A stretch of 64,000 nucleotides of DNA from Candidatus Accumulibacter adjunctus (lineage in GTDB: Bacteria; Pseudomonadota; Gammaproteobacteria; Burkholderiales; Rhodocyclaceae). A program made the position numbers and the translations under genes. Within the stretch, counting starts at the first letter, position 1. Every line of letters starts with the position of its first letter. Below, piece after piece: positions 1 to 9,705 of this stretch. Location: assembly GCA_000585015.1 (NCBI GenBank), contig JFAX01000005.1, positions 50,186 to 114,185 of the forward strand, written 5' to 3'. The notes beneath the pieces are model-generated. The model made no database searches, was not told where the DNA came from, and saw nothing but the letters and a program-made list of their open reading frames with translations.

Positions 1-813
1 CTGACGCGCGCGCTTGCCAGCAATGCGGACCTCTGGCACGAACCGGGGCAACTCGCCGTACACTCAGGCTCGGCGCTGGTCGTCGGTCAGGATGCCGGAG
101 AGTTGCTGTACGAGAAGAATGCCAACGCCGTCGTGCCGATCGCGTCGATCACCAAGGTCATGACCGCGATGGTGGTGCTCGACAGCATGCCGAATCTGCA
201 GGCGCCGATCAACATCAGTGACGAAGACGTCGATTATCTGCGCGGCAGCCGTTCCCGCCTCGGAGTGGGGACGGTGATCACGCGCGAAACGGCCCTGTTG
301 CTGGCGCTGATGTCATCGGAAAACCGTGCCTCGCACGCGCTCGCTCGTCACTATCCGGGCGGTCTGCAGGCCTTCGTTGCAGCAATGAACCGCAAGGCCG
401 CGTCGCTCGGGATGGTCCACACACGCTTCGAGGATCCCACCGGATTGAGCAGCAACAATGTATCGACCGCTCATGATCTCGCACGGATGGTCGCTGCAGC
501 GCACCGCTACCCGCTGATCCGCGAGTTCTCGACGACGCCCGGTGTGCGTGCTGAAGTGAAAGGCCGCGAACTCGACTTTCACAACACGAACCAGTTGGTG
601 AGCAGTCCGACCTGGGAAATCGGCCTGTCGAAGACCGGCTACATCCAGGAGGCCGGCAAGTGTCTGGTGATGCAGGCGCGCGTTGCCGACAAGCCGGTGG
701 TCATCGTGCTTCTCGATTCGGCCGGCAAGCAGACCCGCATTGGCGACGCCAATCGTATCAAGCGCTGGATGGAGAGCGCGTCGGCTGCCGGCCGACTGCC
801 GACGCCGGTCTGA
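1..813 (+). CDS. pbpG: D-alanyl-D-alanine endopeptidase (PBP7/PbpG-like), 5' end truncated by the window
   Basis: Frame is open from base 1; SxxK motif (IASITKVMTAM), SEN (SSENRASHALA), KTG (GLSKTGYIQEAG) of the peptidase S11 family. Confidence 0.88.
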   Translation: MTRALASNADLWHEPGQLAVHSGSALVVGQDAGELLYEKNANAVVPIASITKVMTAMVVLDSMPNLQAPINISDEDVDYLRGSRSRLGVGTVITRETALLLALMSSENRASHALARHYPGGLQAFVAAMNRKAASLGMVHTRFEDPTGLSSNNVSTAHDLARMVAAAHRYPLIREFSTTPGVRAEVKGRELDFHNTNQLVSSPTWEIGLSKTGYIQEAGKCLVMQARVADKPVVIVLLDSAGKQTRIGDANRIKRWMESASAAGRLPTPV

Positions 814-833
814 GCCGCAGGCGACGAGGCCCC

Positions 834-862
834 GAGCCACGGCATGCCGTGGCTCTTTTTTT
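834..862 (+). terminator. Rho-independent terminator after pbpG
   Basis: Perfect inverted repeat GAGCCACGG-CATG-CCGTGGCTC followed by T7. Confidence 0.9.
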
Positions 863-1020
863 GGTGCTTGGCTGCCCCTCCCGCTGCCACCCCGGGGTCG
901 CGCCTCGGACCGGTGTGGCCCGGATCTGTGGCGCGCATACATAACGTCTGGCGATAAGCAAATGAAGATTGATCCTTTGTGGTTCTAACCTTCTTCGCTA
1001 TCATGGCCGCCTGTTGTGCG

Positions 1021-2040
1021 ATGACGATGGAGAAGTGCATGTCCCGATTCCTTCACAAGCTGGGTGCGACCCTGCTGCTCGGCCTGTTTGCCCTGCCCGT
1101 CTGGGCTGAGCTCAGCCTGCTCAACGTCTCCTATGACGTCTCCAGGGATTTCTACAAGGATTACAACCCGTTGTTCCAGAAGCACTGGAAAGCGCTGGGC
1201 GGTGAGCCGGTCGAGCTGAAGCAATCGCATGCCGGGTCCAGCAAGCAGGTGCGGGCGGTCGCCGACGGGCTCGAAGCGGATGTGGTGACGATGAATCAGG
1301 CGTCCGACGTCGATTTCCTGGCGGAAAAGGGCTTGGTCGCCAAGGACTACGCCAAGCGCTTTGCCAACAATGCTTCGCCATACACGTCGACGATGGTGTT
1401 CATCGTTCGCAAGGGCAACCCGAAGGCGATCCGCGACTGGCCCGACCTCGTCAAGCCGGGCGTCCAGGTGATCCTGCCGCATCCCAAGAACACCGGCAAC
1501 GGCCGCTATACCTACCTCGCGGCCTGGGGTTTCGCACTCGCCCAAGCCGGCGGCAACGACCGTAGTGCGCAGGATTTCGTCGCCAGGCTGCTGCAGAACG
1601 CGCCCCTGTTCGCCGCCGGAGGCCGCGACGCGACGACCACGTTCATGCAGCGCAGGATCGGCGACGTCCTCGTCTCCTTCGAGAGCGAGGCCGAGCTCAT
1701 CGCACGCGAGTTCGGCAAGGGCGAGTTCACTGTGGTCTACCCCTCGCTGTCGATCCTCACCGAGTTTCCCGTCGCCATCGTGAACCCGGTGGTGGACAAG
1801 AAGGGAACGCGCAAGCTGGCGCAGGCCTATCTCGAGTACCTGTGGTCGCCGGCCGGCCAGGAAAACGCAGCGCAGAACTACTTGCGGCCGCGCAGTCCGG
1901 AGCTGCTGAAGAAATATGCCGAACAGTTCCCGCCGGTGCGGACCTTCACCGTCGACGAGGTGTTCGGCGGCTGGAGCAAGGCCTTTCCGACGCACTTCAA
2001 GGACGGCGGCACCTTCGACCAGATCTACCAGAAGAAGTAG
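1021..2040 (+). CDS. cysP: Sulfate/thiosulfate ABC transporter substrate-binding protein
   Basis: Signal peptide then LLNVSYDVSRDFYKDYN, HAGSSKQVRAVADGLEADVVTMNQ; followed by cysT/W/A. Could equally be named sbp; start codon uncertain. Confidence 0.93.
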   Translation: MTMEKCMSRFLHKLGATLLLGLFALPVWAELSLLNVSYDVSRDFYKDYNPLFQKHWKALGGEPVELKQSHAGSSKQVRAVADGLEADVVTMNQASDVDFLAEKGLVAKDYAKRFANNASPYTSTMVFIVRKGNPKAIRDWPDLVKPGVQVILPHPKNTGNGRYTYLAAWGFALAQAGGNDRSAQDFVARLLQNAPLFAAGGRDATTTFMQRRIGDVLVSFESEAELIAREFGKGEFTVVYPSLSILTEFPVAIVNPVVDKKGTRKLAQAYLEYLWSPAGQENAAQNYLRPRSPELLKKYAEQFPPVRTFTVDEVFGGWSKAFPTHFKDGGTFDQIYQKK

Positions 2041-2089
2041 CCCCGGGAACTGCTGCCATGCCACGGTTTCTGCTTGCGTTGGCCGCCTG

Positions 2090-2947
2090 ATGCGCTCGCC
2101 GAATGGTCCCGGGCAGTTGTTGCCCGGCTTTCGGTTGTCTCTGGGTTGCGCTGTCGTGTACCTTTCCCTGCTCGTCCTGTTGCCGCTGTCGGGACTGGTC
2201 TTCAAGGCGAGCCAGCTGAGCCTTGCCGCGTTCTGGGAGATCGCCAGTGGTGAGCGGGCGCTGGCGTCCTATCGGGTGACCTTCGGCGCCTCGCTGCTCG
2301 CGGCGTCGATCAACACGGTTTTCGGGCTGATCGTTGCCTGGGTTCTCGTTCGCTACTCCTTCCCCGGCAAGCGGGTGATCGATGCCTTGGTGGATCTGCC
2401 TTTTGCCCTGCCGACGGCGGTTGCCGGGATCACCCTGGCGACCCTCTATGCCGGCAATGGCTGGATCGGGCGCTACCTGGAACCACTCGGTTTCAAGATC
2501 GCCTTTGCGCCCCCGGGAATCGTCGTCGCACTGACCTTCATTGGCTTGCCATTCGTCGTCCGTACGCTGCAACCGGTGATCGAGGACATCGAGCCCGAGG
2601 TCGAGGAAGCCGCCGCGTCGCTCGGCGCGTCTCGCCTGCAGACCTTCGTCCGTGTGCTCTGGCCAGGACTCCTGCCGGCGTTGCTGACCGGCTTCACGCT
2701 CGCCTTCTCACGCTCCATCGGCGAGTACGGATCGGTCATCTTCATCGCCGGCAACATGCCGCTGATCTCCGAGATCACGCCGCTGCTCATCATCTCGAAG
2801 CTCGAACAATACGACGTCGTCGGGGCGACTGCGCTGGCCGTGGTGATGCTGTTCATTTCCTTCCTCATGCTGTTCGTCGTCAACGGGCTGCAGTGGTGGG
2901 CGGCCACCCGTCACGGTGCTCGCGCGGCCGACGGAGGGCTGCGGTGA
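2090..2947 (+). CDS. cysT: Sulfate ABC transporter permease CysT
   Basis: Multi-TM permease with EAA-type loop (EEAAASLGASRLQTFVRVLWPGLLPALLTGF); in-frame ATG at 2090 is more plausible than the longer ORF start. Confidence 0.92.
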   Translation: MRSPNGPGQLLPGFRLSLGCAVVYLSLLVLLPLSGLVFKASQLSLAAFWEIASGERALASYRVTFGASLLAASINTVFGLIVAWVLVRYSFPGKRVIDALVDLPFALPTAVAGITLATLYAGNGWIGRYLEPLGFKIAFAPPGIVVALTFIGLPFVVRTLQPVIEDIEPEVEEAAASLGASRLQTFVRVLWPGLLPALLTGFTLAFSRSIGEYGSVIFIAGNMPLISEITPLLIISKLEQYDVVGATALAVVMLFISFLMLFVVNGLQWWAATRHGARAADGGLR

Positions 2948-3822
2948 GCGCTGCGGCCGGCCGGCGGGCGACGACGGAACCGACCTGGCTGCGGCATGTG
3001 CTGCTCGCGGTCGGGCTCGGCTTCCTCTTCTTCTTCCTGCTCTTGCCCTTGCTGGCGGTATTTGCCGAGGCTTTCGCCGCCGGCGGGCGCGCCTATCTGG
3101 AAGCTCTGCAGGATCGTGACGCACGCTCGGCGATCGCGCTGACGCTGCTTGTCGCGCTCCTCGTGCTGCCGCTCAACATCGGCTTTGGCGTGGCTGCCGC
3201 GTGGGCCATCGCCAAGTTCGAGTTTCGCGGCAAGAGCCTGCTGATCACCCTGATCGACCTTCCGTTCGCGGTTTCGCCGGTGGTGGTCGGCCTCGTCTTC
3301 CTGCTGATCTTCGGTGCACAGGGCCTTTTCGGGCCCTGGCTGGCGGCGAACGACATCAAGGTGGTGTTCGCGCTGCCAGCGATCGTTCTCGTGACGATGT
3401 TCATCACCCTGCCTTTCGTCGCGCGCGAGCTGATTCCCCTGATGCAGGCGCAGGGAAAGGAGGAGGAGGAGGCCGCGATATCGCTCGGAGCAACCGGCTG
3501 GCAGATGTTCCGTCGGGTGACGCTGCCCAACATCCGGTGGGGTCTGCTCTACGGCGTGATTCTCGCCAATGCCCGTGCGATGGGCGAGTTCGGTGCCGTT
3601 TCGGTGGTCTCCGGGCACATTCGCGGTGAAACCAACACGCTGCCACTGCACGTCGAGATCCTCTACAACGAGTACAACGCAGTCGGTGCCTTTGCTTCGG
3701 CGTCGGTTCTGGCCCTCCTTGCCCTCGTGACACTGGTCGCGAAGACGGTCGTCGAGTGGCGGATGCGTCGTGAAATGCGCATGCTGTCGAGCGCACCGGC
3801 GGCGGAAAACGCCGCACCATGA
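2944..3822 (+). CDS. cysW: Sulfate ABC transporter permease CysW
   Basis: Permease with EAA loop (EEEAAISLGATGWQMFRRVTLPNIRWG); GTG start at 2944 overlaps cysT stop. Confidence 0.92.
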   Translation: MSAAAGRRATTEPTWLRHVLLAVGLGFLFFFLLLPLLAVFAEAFAAGGRAYLEALQDRDARSAIALTLLVALLVLPLNIGFGVAAAWAIAKFEFRGKSLLITLIDLPFAVSPVVVGLVFLLIFGAQGLFGPWLAANDIKVVFALPAIVLVTMFITLPFVARELIPLMQAQGKEEEEAAISLGATGWQMFRRVTLPNIRWGLLYGVILANARAMGEFGAVSVVSGHIRGETNTLPLHVEILYNEYNAVGAFASASVLALLALVTLVAKTVVEWRMRREMRMLSSAPAAENAAP

Positions 3823-3909
3823 GCAGCGAGGAAACGGGCGGAGCCGTCTTGCCCCGGCGCTGCGACCGGCTGGCGACAGGGCTGCGATGACCTTGATGGA
3901 CGAACACCG

Positions 3910-4980
3910 ATGAGTATCGAAATCCGTTCAATCGGCAAGCGTTTTGGCGCCTTCGTCGCGCTGCAGGACGTCAGCCTGCACATCCCGACGGGTGAGCTGG
4001 TCGCCCTGCTGGGACCCTCCGGCTGTGGCAAGACGACGCTGCTGCGGATCATTGCCGGCATGGAAACGGCCGACAGTGGGCAGGTTCTCTTTGCCGGTGA
4101 GGAGGCCACGCATGTCCATGCGCGCGACCGCAACGTCGGCTTCGTCTTCCAGCATTACGCCCTGTTCCGTCACATGTCCGTCTTCGAGAACGTTGCTTTC
4201 GGTCTGCGCGTCAAGCCCCGCCGGCTGCGTCCTGGCGAGGCGGAAATCCGCCGCCGTGTCGGTGAGTTGCTGAAGCTCGTGCAGCTTGACTGGTTGGCCG
4301 ACCGTTACCCTTCACAGCTGTCGGGCGGGCAGCGCCAGCGCATCGCTCTGGCGCGCGCGCTGGCAGTCGAGCCACGGGTGCTGCTACTCGACGAACCCTT
4401 CGGTGCGCTCGATACCAAGGTACGCAAGGAGCTGCGTCGCTGGCTGCGTCGCCTGCACGACGAGATGCACATATCGAGTGTCTTCGTGACGCACGATCAG
4501 GAGGAAGCCCTGGAAGTGGCTGATCGCGTGGTGGTCATGAATCAGGGTCGAATCGAGCAGATCGGCTCTCCTGACGAGGTGTACACGAATCCCGCGTCAC
4601 CCTTCGTGTATCAGTTCCTGGGCAACGTAAACGTTTTCCACAGCCGGATGCATGGTGCCTGGGCGGATGTCGGCAGGGAGCAGACCGGAGCCGCTGCGAC
4701 GGCAGCGGCGACTGCCTACGTGCGACCACACGATATCGACATCGAGCACCACCCCGTTGTCGGCAGCCTGCAGGCGACGGTGCAGGAAGTGCACGCCATC
4801 GGGCCTCTCGTGCGCGTCGAACTGGCACATGCTTCAGAACTGATCGAGGTCGAACTGACGCGCGAGCGTGCCAATGTCCTGGCCTTGGCCAAGGGCCAGC
4901 AGGTCTGGGTGAAGCCACGCGAACTCAGGGTTTTTGCGGCAGAGCCAGCGGTGCTCGAAGAGGGGGGGTCGGGAATCTAG
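3910..4980 (+). CDS. cysA: Sulfate ABC transporter ATP-binding protein CysA
   Basis: Walker [10 protein letters not shown], signature [15 protein letters not shown], Walker [14 protein letters not shown]-terminal regulatory region. Confidence 0.95.
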   Translation: MSIEIRSIGKRFGAFVALQDVSLHIPTGELVALLGPSGCGKTTLLRIIAGMETADSGQVLFAGEEATHVHARDRNVGFVFQHYALFRHMSVFENVAFGLRVKPRRLRPGEAEIRRRVGELLKLVQLDWLADRYPSQLSGGQRQRIALARALAVEPRVLLLDEPFGALDTKVRKELRRWLRRLHDEMHISSVFVTHDQEEALEVADRVVVMNQGRIEQIGSPDEVYTNPASPFVYQFLGNVNVFHSRMHGAWADVGREQTGAAATAAATAYVRPHDIDIEHHPVVGSLQATVQEVHAIGPLVRVELAHASELIEVELTRERANVLALAKGQQVWVKPRELRVFAAEPAVLEEGGSGI

Positions 4981-5078
4981 AGGGTGATCGTGGGCGCACA
5001 GGCGGGAAGCCGCATGAATGGTCGCCAAAACCAGCGACGGCGGCTGATGAGCCGGCACATTGTCTGGTACGATGCGCC

Positions 5079-5549
5079 GTGATGGAGAAAACTCCTGCCA
5101 TTAAATTCGCTACTTCCCTCCTCCAGCTGACGCTGTTGTGGATCCTGGCAAGCGGCCTTTTCGCTGGCTTCGCTTGCGCCCAGTCGGAGCCGGCGATGGT
5201 CGTGATCGCGCATCCGGCGATCGCCGAAGACTCCATGCCGCGCGCCACGTTGCGCGCCATCCTCGGAATGCGCCTGCAGCGATGGCCCGGCGAGACACCG
5301 GTAAAGGTCTTCGTCCTTGCCGACGAGACGCCTGAGCACGCCACCTTCAGCAAGTCCGTCCTGCAGGTCTTTCCGCAACAGTTGCGCATGGCCTGGGACC
5401 GGCAGGTGTTTTCCGGCCAGGGACAGTACCCGGAGGTGATTGCTTCAACACAGGAGATGTTGGCCAGGGTGGCATCCACCCCCGGTGCCATCGGTTACGT
5501 CAAGGCGAGCGAGGTGACTCCGAATGTGCGTGTGCTCAAGATTCGCTAA
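5079..5549 (+). CDS. Small phosphate-ABC-type (PstS-like, PBP_like_2) substrate-binding-domain protein
   Basis: Signal peptide; APAIAEDSMPRATLRAILGMRLQRWPGE... / VASTPGAIGYVKASEV pattern of short PstS-like proteins. Confidence 0.65.
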   Translation: MMEKTPAIKFATSLLQLTLLWILASGLFAGFACAQSEPAMVVIAHPAIAEDSMPRATLRAILGMRLQRWPGETPVKVFVLADETPEHATFSKSVLQVFPQQLRMAWDRQVFSGQGQYPEVIASTQEMLARVASTPGAIGYVKASEVTPNVRVLKIR

Positions 5550-6735
5550 GACCACGGCGAGCATCGCGCTGGCCGGCTGCTTGCTGTCCTGGCACACGGC
5601 TTCCCATGCGCTCGACCTGCTCGATGGCGATTTCCAACTGCACGGCTTTGCTTCGCTGACGCTGGTGAGCACGACCGACAACAACCTCTTCGGTCAGAGC
5701 GACAACCAGATCAGCAAGGATTTCTCCGAAGTCGGCGTCAATGCCTCGTGGCGCCTGACGCCGGCGCTGCAGCTCTCGGGCGGACTGCTGTCGCGACGGG
5801 CGGGCGGTACTGACGACGGCGGCGTGCGGCTGGACTACGGCTTGCTCGACTGGGCGCCGATGTCGAGTGAAGGAGGCCGGGCCGGGATTCGCATGGGACG
5901 GATCAAGACTGCTTATGGTCTGTACAACACGACACGCGACGTCCCCTTCACCCGGCCCAGCATCATCCTGCCGCAGTCGATCTACTTCGAGCGGACACGC
6001 AACCTGACCGTGTCCGCGGACGGTGCCGAGGTGTACGTCGAGCGCTTCGGCGAAGGCGGGACACTCTCGGCGAGCTTCGCCTATGGGCAGCCGCAAACCG
6101 ATACCGAGGCGGCAAAAGTGCCTCTGGTCGGTCTCGACCGTCCCGGCAAGCTCGATTCGAAGCTGGCCCCCGATCTGCAGATCCTCTACGAGGGGGCCGG
6201 CAACAGCTATCGGCTGGCGTTCACAGCGCTGCGTCTCGACCTCAAGTACCAGCCGGGTTACCGGGACATCCTGCAAGCGGGCAGGTTCAGGCTGACGCCA
6301 CTGATCTTTTCGGCCCAGTACAATGCCGAGAACTGGAGTCTGACCAGTGAATACGCCTTGCGTCGGACTTCCATCTCCGATTTTGGTCCGTACTTCTACA
6401 ACGGCACCTTCAACGGACAGAGCTACTATGTGCAGGGAACCTATCGGCTGACGCCGCAGTGGGAAGCCCTGCTGCGCTATGACGCCTTCTACGCCGACCA
6501 GAACGATCGCGATGGCAAGGACTTCGCTGCCGCCACCCGCCTTCCCGGCTTCACTCGCTTTGCCAAGGACTGGACCGTCGGCTTGCGTTTCGACGTCACA
6601 CCTCAGTTCATGCTGCGCGCCGAGGCGCATTTCGTCGACGGCACAGGCTTCCTGGCGGCGCAGGACAACCCGAATCCGCAGGCCCTGCGCCGCTACTGGG
6701 ACAATTTCATGCTGCAAGCCTCCTTCCGTTTCTAG
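5524..6735 (+). CDS. Outer-membrane beta-barrel (porin-like) protein
   Basis: Signal peptide; LDGDFQLHGFASLTLVST, alternating amphipathic strands, C-terminal FMLQASFRF ending in aromatic residue; overlaps preceding gene by 26 bp. Confidence 0.7.
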   Translation: MCVCSRFAKTTASIALAGCLLSWHTASHALDLLDGDFQLHGFASLTLVSTTDNNLFGQSDNQISKDFSEVGVNASWRLTPALQLSGGLLSRRAGGTDDGGVRLDYGLLDWAPMSSEGGRAGIRMGRIKTAYGLYNTTRDVPFTRPSIILPQSIYFERTRNLTVSADGAEVYVERFGEGGTLSASFAYGQPQTDTEAAKVPLVGLDRPGKLDSKLAPDLQILYEGAGNSYRLAFTALRLDLKYQPGYRDILQAGRFRLTPLIFSAQYNAENWSLTSEYALRRTSISDFGPYFYNGTFNGQSYYVQGTYRLTPQWEALLRYDAFYADQNDRDGKDFAAATRLPGFTRFAKDWTVGLRFDVTPQFMLRAEAHFVDGTGFLAAQDNPNPQALRRYWDNFMLQASFRF

Positions 6736-6744
6736 TCGCGACGC

Positions 6745-9606
6745 ATGCCGGAAAGAAAAGCCTCGACGGGAGACCCTGGCGGATCGCGCTTCCTGAGCCT
6801 GAAGTGGAAGGTGCTGCTGACCCTCGGTGCGGTCATGCTGTCGGTCAACGGAGTGCTTTCCTGGTTGCATTATCAGGACCTGATGACCCGCTTCGAAGAG
6901 CAGCGCGCCGAGACCCGTGCACGCCTGGCGGCACAGGCGTTTGCCCTGCGCAACGAGGTCGGCTTGCGGCTGCAGGCGCTTGCCGGCGTCCTGGCTGCCC
7001 TCGATTCGGTTGGTGTCACCCTGTTCCAGACTGCGGCTGGCAATGCCCTGCTGCGGCAGCACTTCGACAGCTACTGGCCCGCCCTGCAGTACGGCTACGG
7101 CATCGACTCGCTGCAGGTCTACCTGACGGGCGGCGAGCAGTTGGCTGCGTGGACCAGTTCTGGCGGCCCGGAGGTCCAGTCGACGGCGCAGGTGACCGAG
7201 GCCATCAACAGCGAGAGGGCGACGAGCTGGACGAACTGCAGCGAAGTGTGCACCGAGTATGCAGCCGCACCCATCCTCTCGGCGGGAAAGGTGGCCGGCG
7301 CTGTCGTCGTCGGCAGTTCGCTGGCTGACGTGGTCAATTCGTTCCAACGCGTCACCGGCGCCGATCTGGGTGTCCTCGTCCCGCACGTCGGGCCTCCGTC
7401 GGAGGCGTCGGCCGACGAAGCCTTTCTGCCGCGGCTCGGTCTACGAGCGATCCCCCTGAGCAGCATGGGCAGTCATCGACCCCTCCTGCGCCAGCTGCAG
7501 TCACTGCCACCGACTCCACCGGGTCCTGCGCATGCCTACCTTTCCCTGCCTTACGACGGCAGGCAGTTCGAGTTGTCGTTTCTCGTTCTGGATTTCCCCG
7601 CGGGAGCTTCCCGGCCGGCGACGATGGTAGTCATCGACGATCTGACGCTGGCGCTGATCGATATCCACCAGTCCGTGGTGAACCGCCTGCAGGGCGAGCT
7701 GCTGGTTTCCCTGGTGTCGCTGCTGCTTCTGTCGCTGCTGGTGAACGCCCCCCTGCAGCGTATGGCGCGGACCGCCAATGCGATTCCCCTGCTCGGGCGC
7801 AGCGCCTTTGCCGAGGCACGTCGACGGATCGCCCCCCGGCCTCGTCGCCTGGTTGAGGACGAGATCGACAGGCTGGACGAGGCGGCGATCGACCTGTCGT
7901 ACCGCCTCGAGACACTCGAGCGCGACGTCGCGGCACACGCGGCGGTAACCGAGGGAATGCTGCAGCGGATCTCGGTCGAACGGGACTTCAGCCGCAGTCT
8001 GCTCGATACGGCGCAGGTCATCGTCCTCACGCAGTCCGCTGGCGGTCGCATCCTCACGCTCAATCGCTACGGGCGCCAGCTTGCCGGTCTCGGGGAGGAA
8101 CAGCTGGCGGCCAGCTCCTTTTTTGAACTCATTGGTGGCGACTCGCTGCAGGTGGCAGCGGCACGGCAGGCCGTGCACGAGATCGCTTCGGGCGATCGTC
8201 AGCATGTGCAGCTCGAATCGATCCTCCAGGGCAAGGGCGGCGAGTCCTACGAGATCACCTGGAATCATTCGCGGTTGGCCGGGCAGCCGGGCGATGCCGT
8301 GATGGTCCTGTCAGTCGGTGTCGACCACACCGAACGCAAGTATCTGGCGGAGCGTGATCCGCTCACGGGCCTGGTCAATCGGCGCCACTTCCAGGACATT
8401 CTGCGCAGGGCCCTGGTCGATGCCCGTCGCTCGCGGTGTGATGGTGCGTTGCTCTATCTTGACCTCGATGCCTTCAAGTACGTCAACGACGTCAGCGGCC
8501 ATCAGGCAGGTGACGCGCTGCTCAAGATCGTCGCCGAAGAGGTCACGCACGTCGCCCGCACGAGTGACCGGATCGGGCGCCTGGGCGGCGACGAACTCGG
8601 CGTCCTGCTGCACGAGTGCGACAGTGCCGGCGCGGTGCAGGTGGCGGAGAAGATCAACCGACGCCTGGCCGAGATCAAGTTCCCCGGTCTCGGAGCGAGT
8701 CACCGCGTTTCTGCGAGCATCGGCATCGTCGTCTTCTCGGCAGCCAAGATGGATGCTGAACAGCTGCTGACCAACGCCGACATCGCCATGTACCAGGCCA
8801 AGTCGAAGGGCGGAGGGGGGTGGCACGTCTACTCGGAGGGAGAGGGGGTGCAGGAAAGGATGCAGAGTCGCCTGCACTGGGAGGAGATGATCAACCGCGC
8901 CCTGGCCAATGATGGGTTCATCGTTCACTATCAGCCGATCCTCGACATCGCTTCGCGCAAGGTGAGCCATTTCGAGGCGCTGGTGCGCATGCGGGCGGTC
9001 GACGGCGGTGTGGTGCCGCCGGGCATGTTCATGGAGGTGGCCGAGAGCAGCGGCCTGATACGGGAGATCGATCGGCATGTTACGGGCATGGTCCTGGAGC
9101 GGATGGAGCTTTCTCGTCGGACAGGGCGGAGGTACCGGTTCTCGATCAACCTGTCGGGCGTCAGCATCAATGACGCCAGCCTGCTGTCCTTCCTGCGCGA
9201 GAAGCTGGCGCAGAGGCGCGATCTCGCCGCTGACGTCGTGTTCGAGATCACCGAAACGGCGGCGGTGGCTGATTTCGCTGCCGCCCGCAGGTTCATGGGA
9301 GCGGTCCGGGAACTCGGTTGCACGTTCTCGCTCGATGATTTCGGCGTCGGCTTCTCGTCGTTCAACTACGTCAAACAGTTGCCGGTCGACTACGTCAAGA
9401 TCGACGGTTCCTTCGTCCGCTCCCTCGTCGACAGTCAGGAGGACCAGGTCTTCGTCGAGGCACTGTCGAAAGTGGCGCACGGCTTCGGCAAGAAGACCGT
9501 TGCCGAGTTCGTCGAGGATGAACGCGCCCTGAACATGCTCGCCAGCTTTGGCGTCGACTACGCTCAGGGTTACTTCATCGGCAAGCCGGCGGAGGAAATC
9601 CCTTGA
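6745..9606 (+). CDS. Membrane GGDEF-EAL protein (diguanylate cyclase/phosphodiesterase) with N-terminal periplasmic sensor and PAS domain
   Basis: RDPLTGLVNRRHF...GRLGGDELGVLL; EAL motifs HFEALVRM, SINLSG, FEITET, SLDDFGVGFSS, YVKIDGSFV, AQGYFIGKP. Confidence 0.93.
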   Translation: MPERKASTGDPGGSRFLSLKWKVLLTLGAVMLSVNGVLSWLHYQDLMTRFEEQRAETRARLAAQAFALRNEVGLRLQALAGVLAALDSVGVTLFQTAAGNALLRQHFDSYWPALQYGYGIDSLQVYLTGGEQLAAWTSSGGPEVQSTAQVTEAINSERATSWTNCSEVCTEYAAAPILSAGKVAGAVVVGSSLADVVNSFQRVTGADLGVLVPHVGPPSEASADEAFLPRLGLRAIPLSSMGSHRPLLRQLQSLPPTPPGPAHAYLSLPYDGRQFELSFLVLDFPAGASRPATMVVIDDLTLALIDIHQSVVNRLQGELLVSLVSLLLLSLLVNAPLQRMARTANAIPLLGRSAFAEARRRIAPRPRRLVEDEIDRLDEAAIDLSYRLETLERDVAAHAAVTEGMLQRISVERDFSRSLLDTAQVIVLTQSAGGRILTLNRYGRQLAGLGEEQLAASSFFELIGGDSLQVAAARQAVHEIASGDRQHVQLESILQGKGGESYEITWNHSRLAGQPGDAVMVLSVGVDHTERKYLAERDPLTGLVNRRHFQDILRRALVDARRSRCDGALLYLDLDAFKYVNDVSGHQAGDALLKIVAEEVTHVARTSDRIGRLGGDELGVLLHECDSAGAVQVAEKINRRLAEIKFPGLGASHRVSASIGIVVFSAAKMDAEQLLTNADIAMYQAKSKGGGGWHVYSEGEGVQERMQSRLHWEEMINRALANDGFIVHYQPILDIASRKVSHFEALVRMRAVDGGVVPPGMFMEVAESSGLIREIDRHVTGMVLERMELSRRTGRRYRFSINLSGVSINDASLLSFLREKLAQRRDLAADVVFEITETAAVADFAAARRFMGAVRELGCTFSLDDFGVGFSSFNYVKQLPVDYVKIDGSFVRSLVDSQEDQVFVEALSKVAHGFGKKTVAEFVEDERALNMLASFGVDYAQGYFIGKPAEEIP

Positions 9607-9649
9607 GCGTTCGCGGGCTGCCTGCGACCCGGGGTGGCCGGGGTGCCGG

Positions 9650-9658
9650 TGATATAAT
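9650..9658 (+). promoter_or_regulatory. Extended -10 promoter element upstream of hemA (TGATATAAT)
   Basis: Exact TGnTATAAT about 45 nt upstream of the hemA ATG. Confidence 0.5.
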
Positions 9659-9705
9659 GCGCGGCCATCCACGGCCCATCCGACTTGCGACCCCTCTCCT
9701 CCAGC

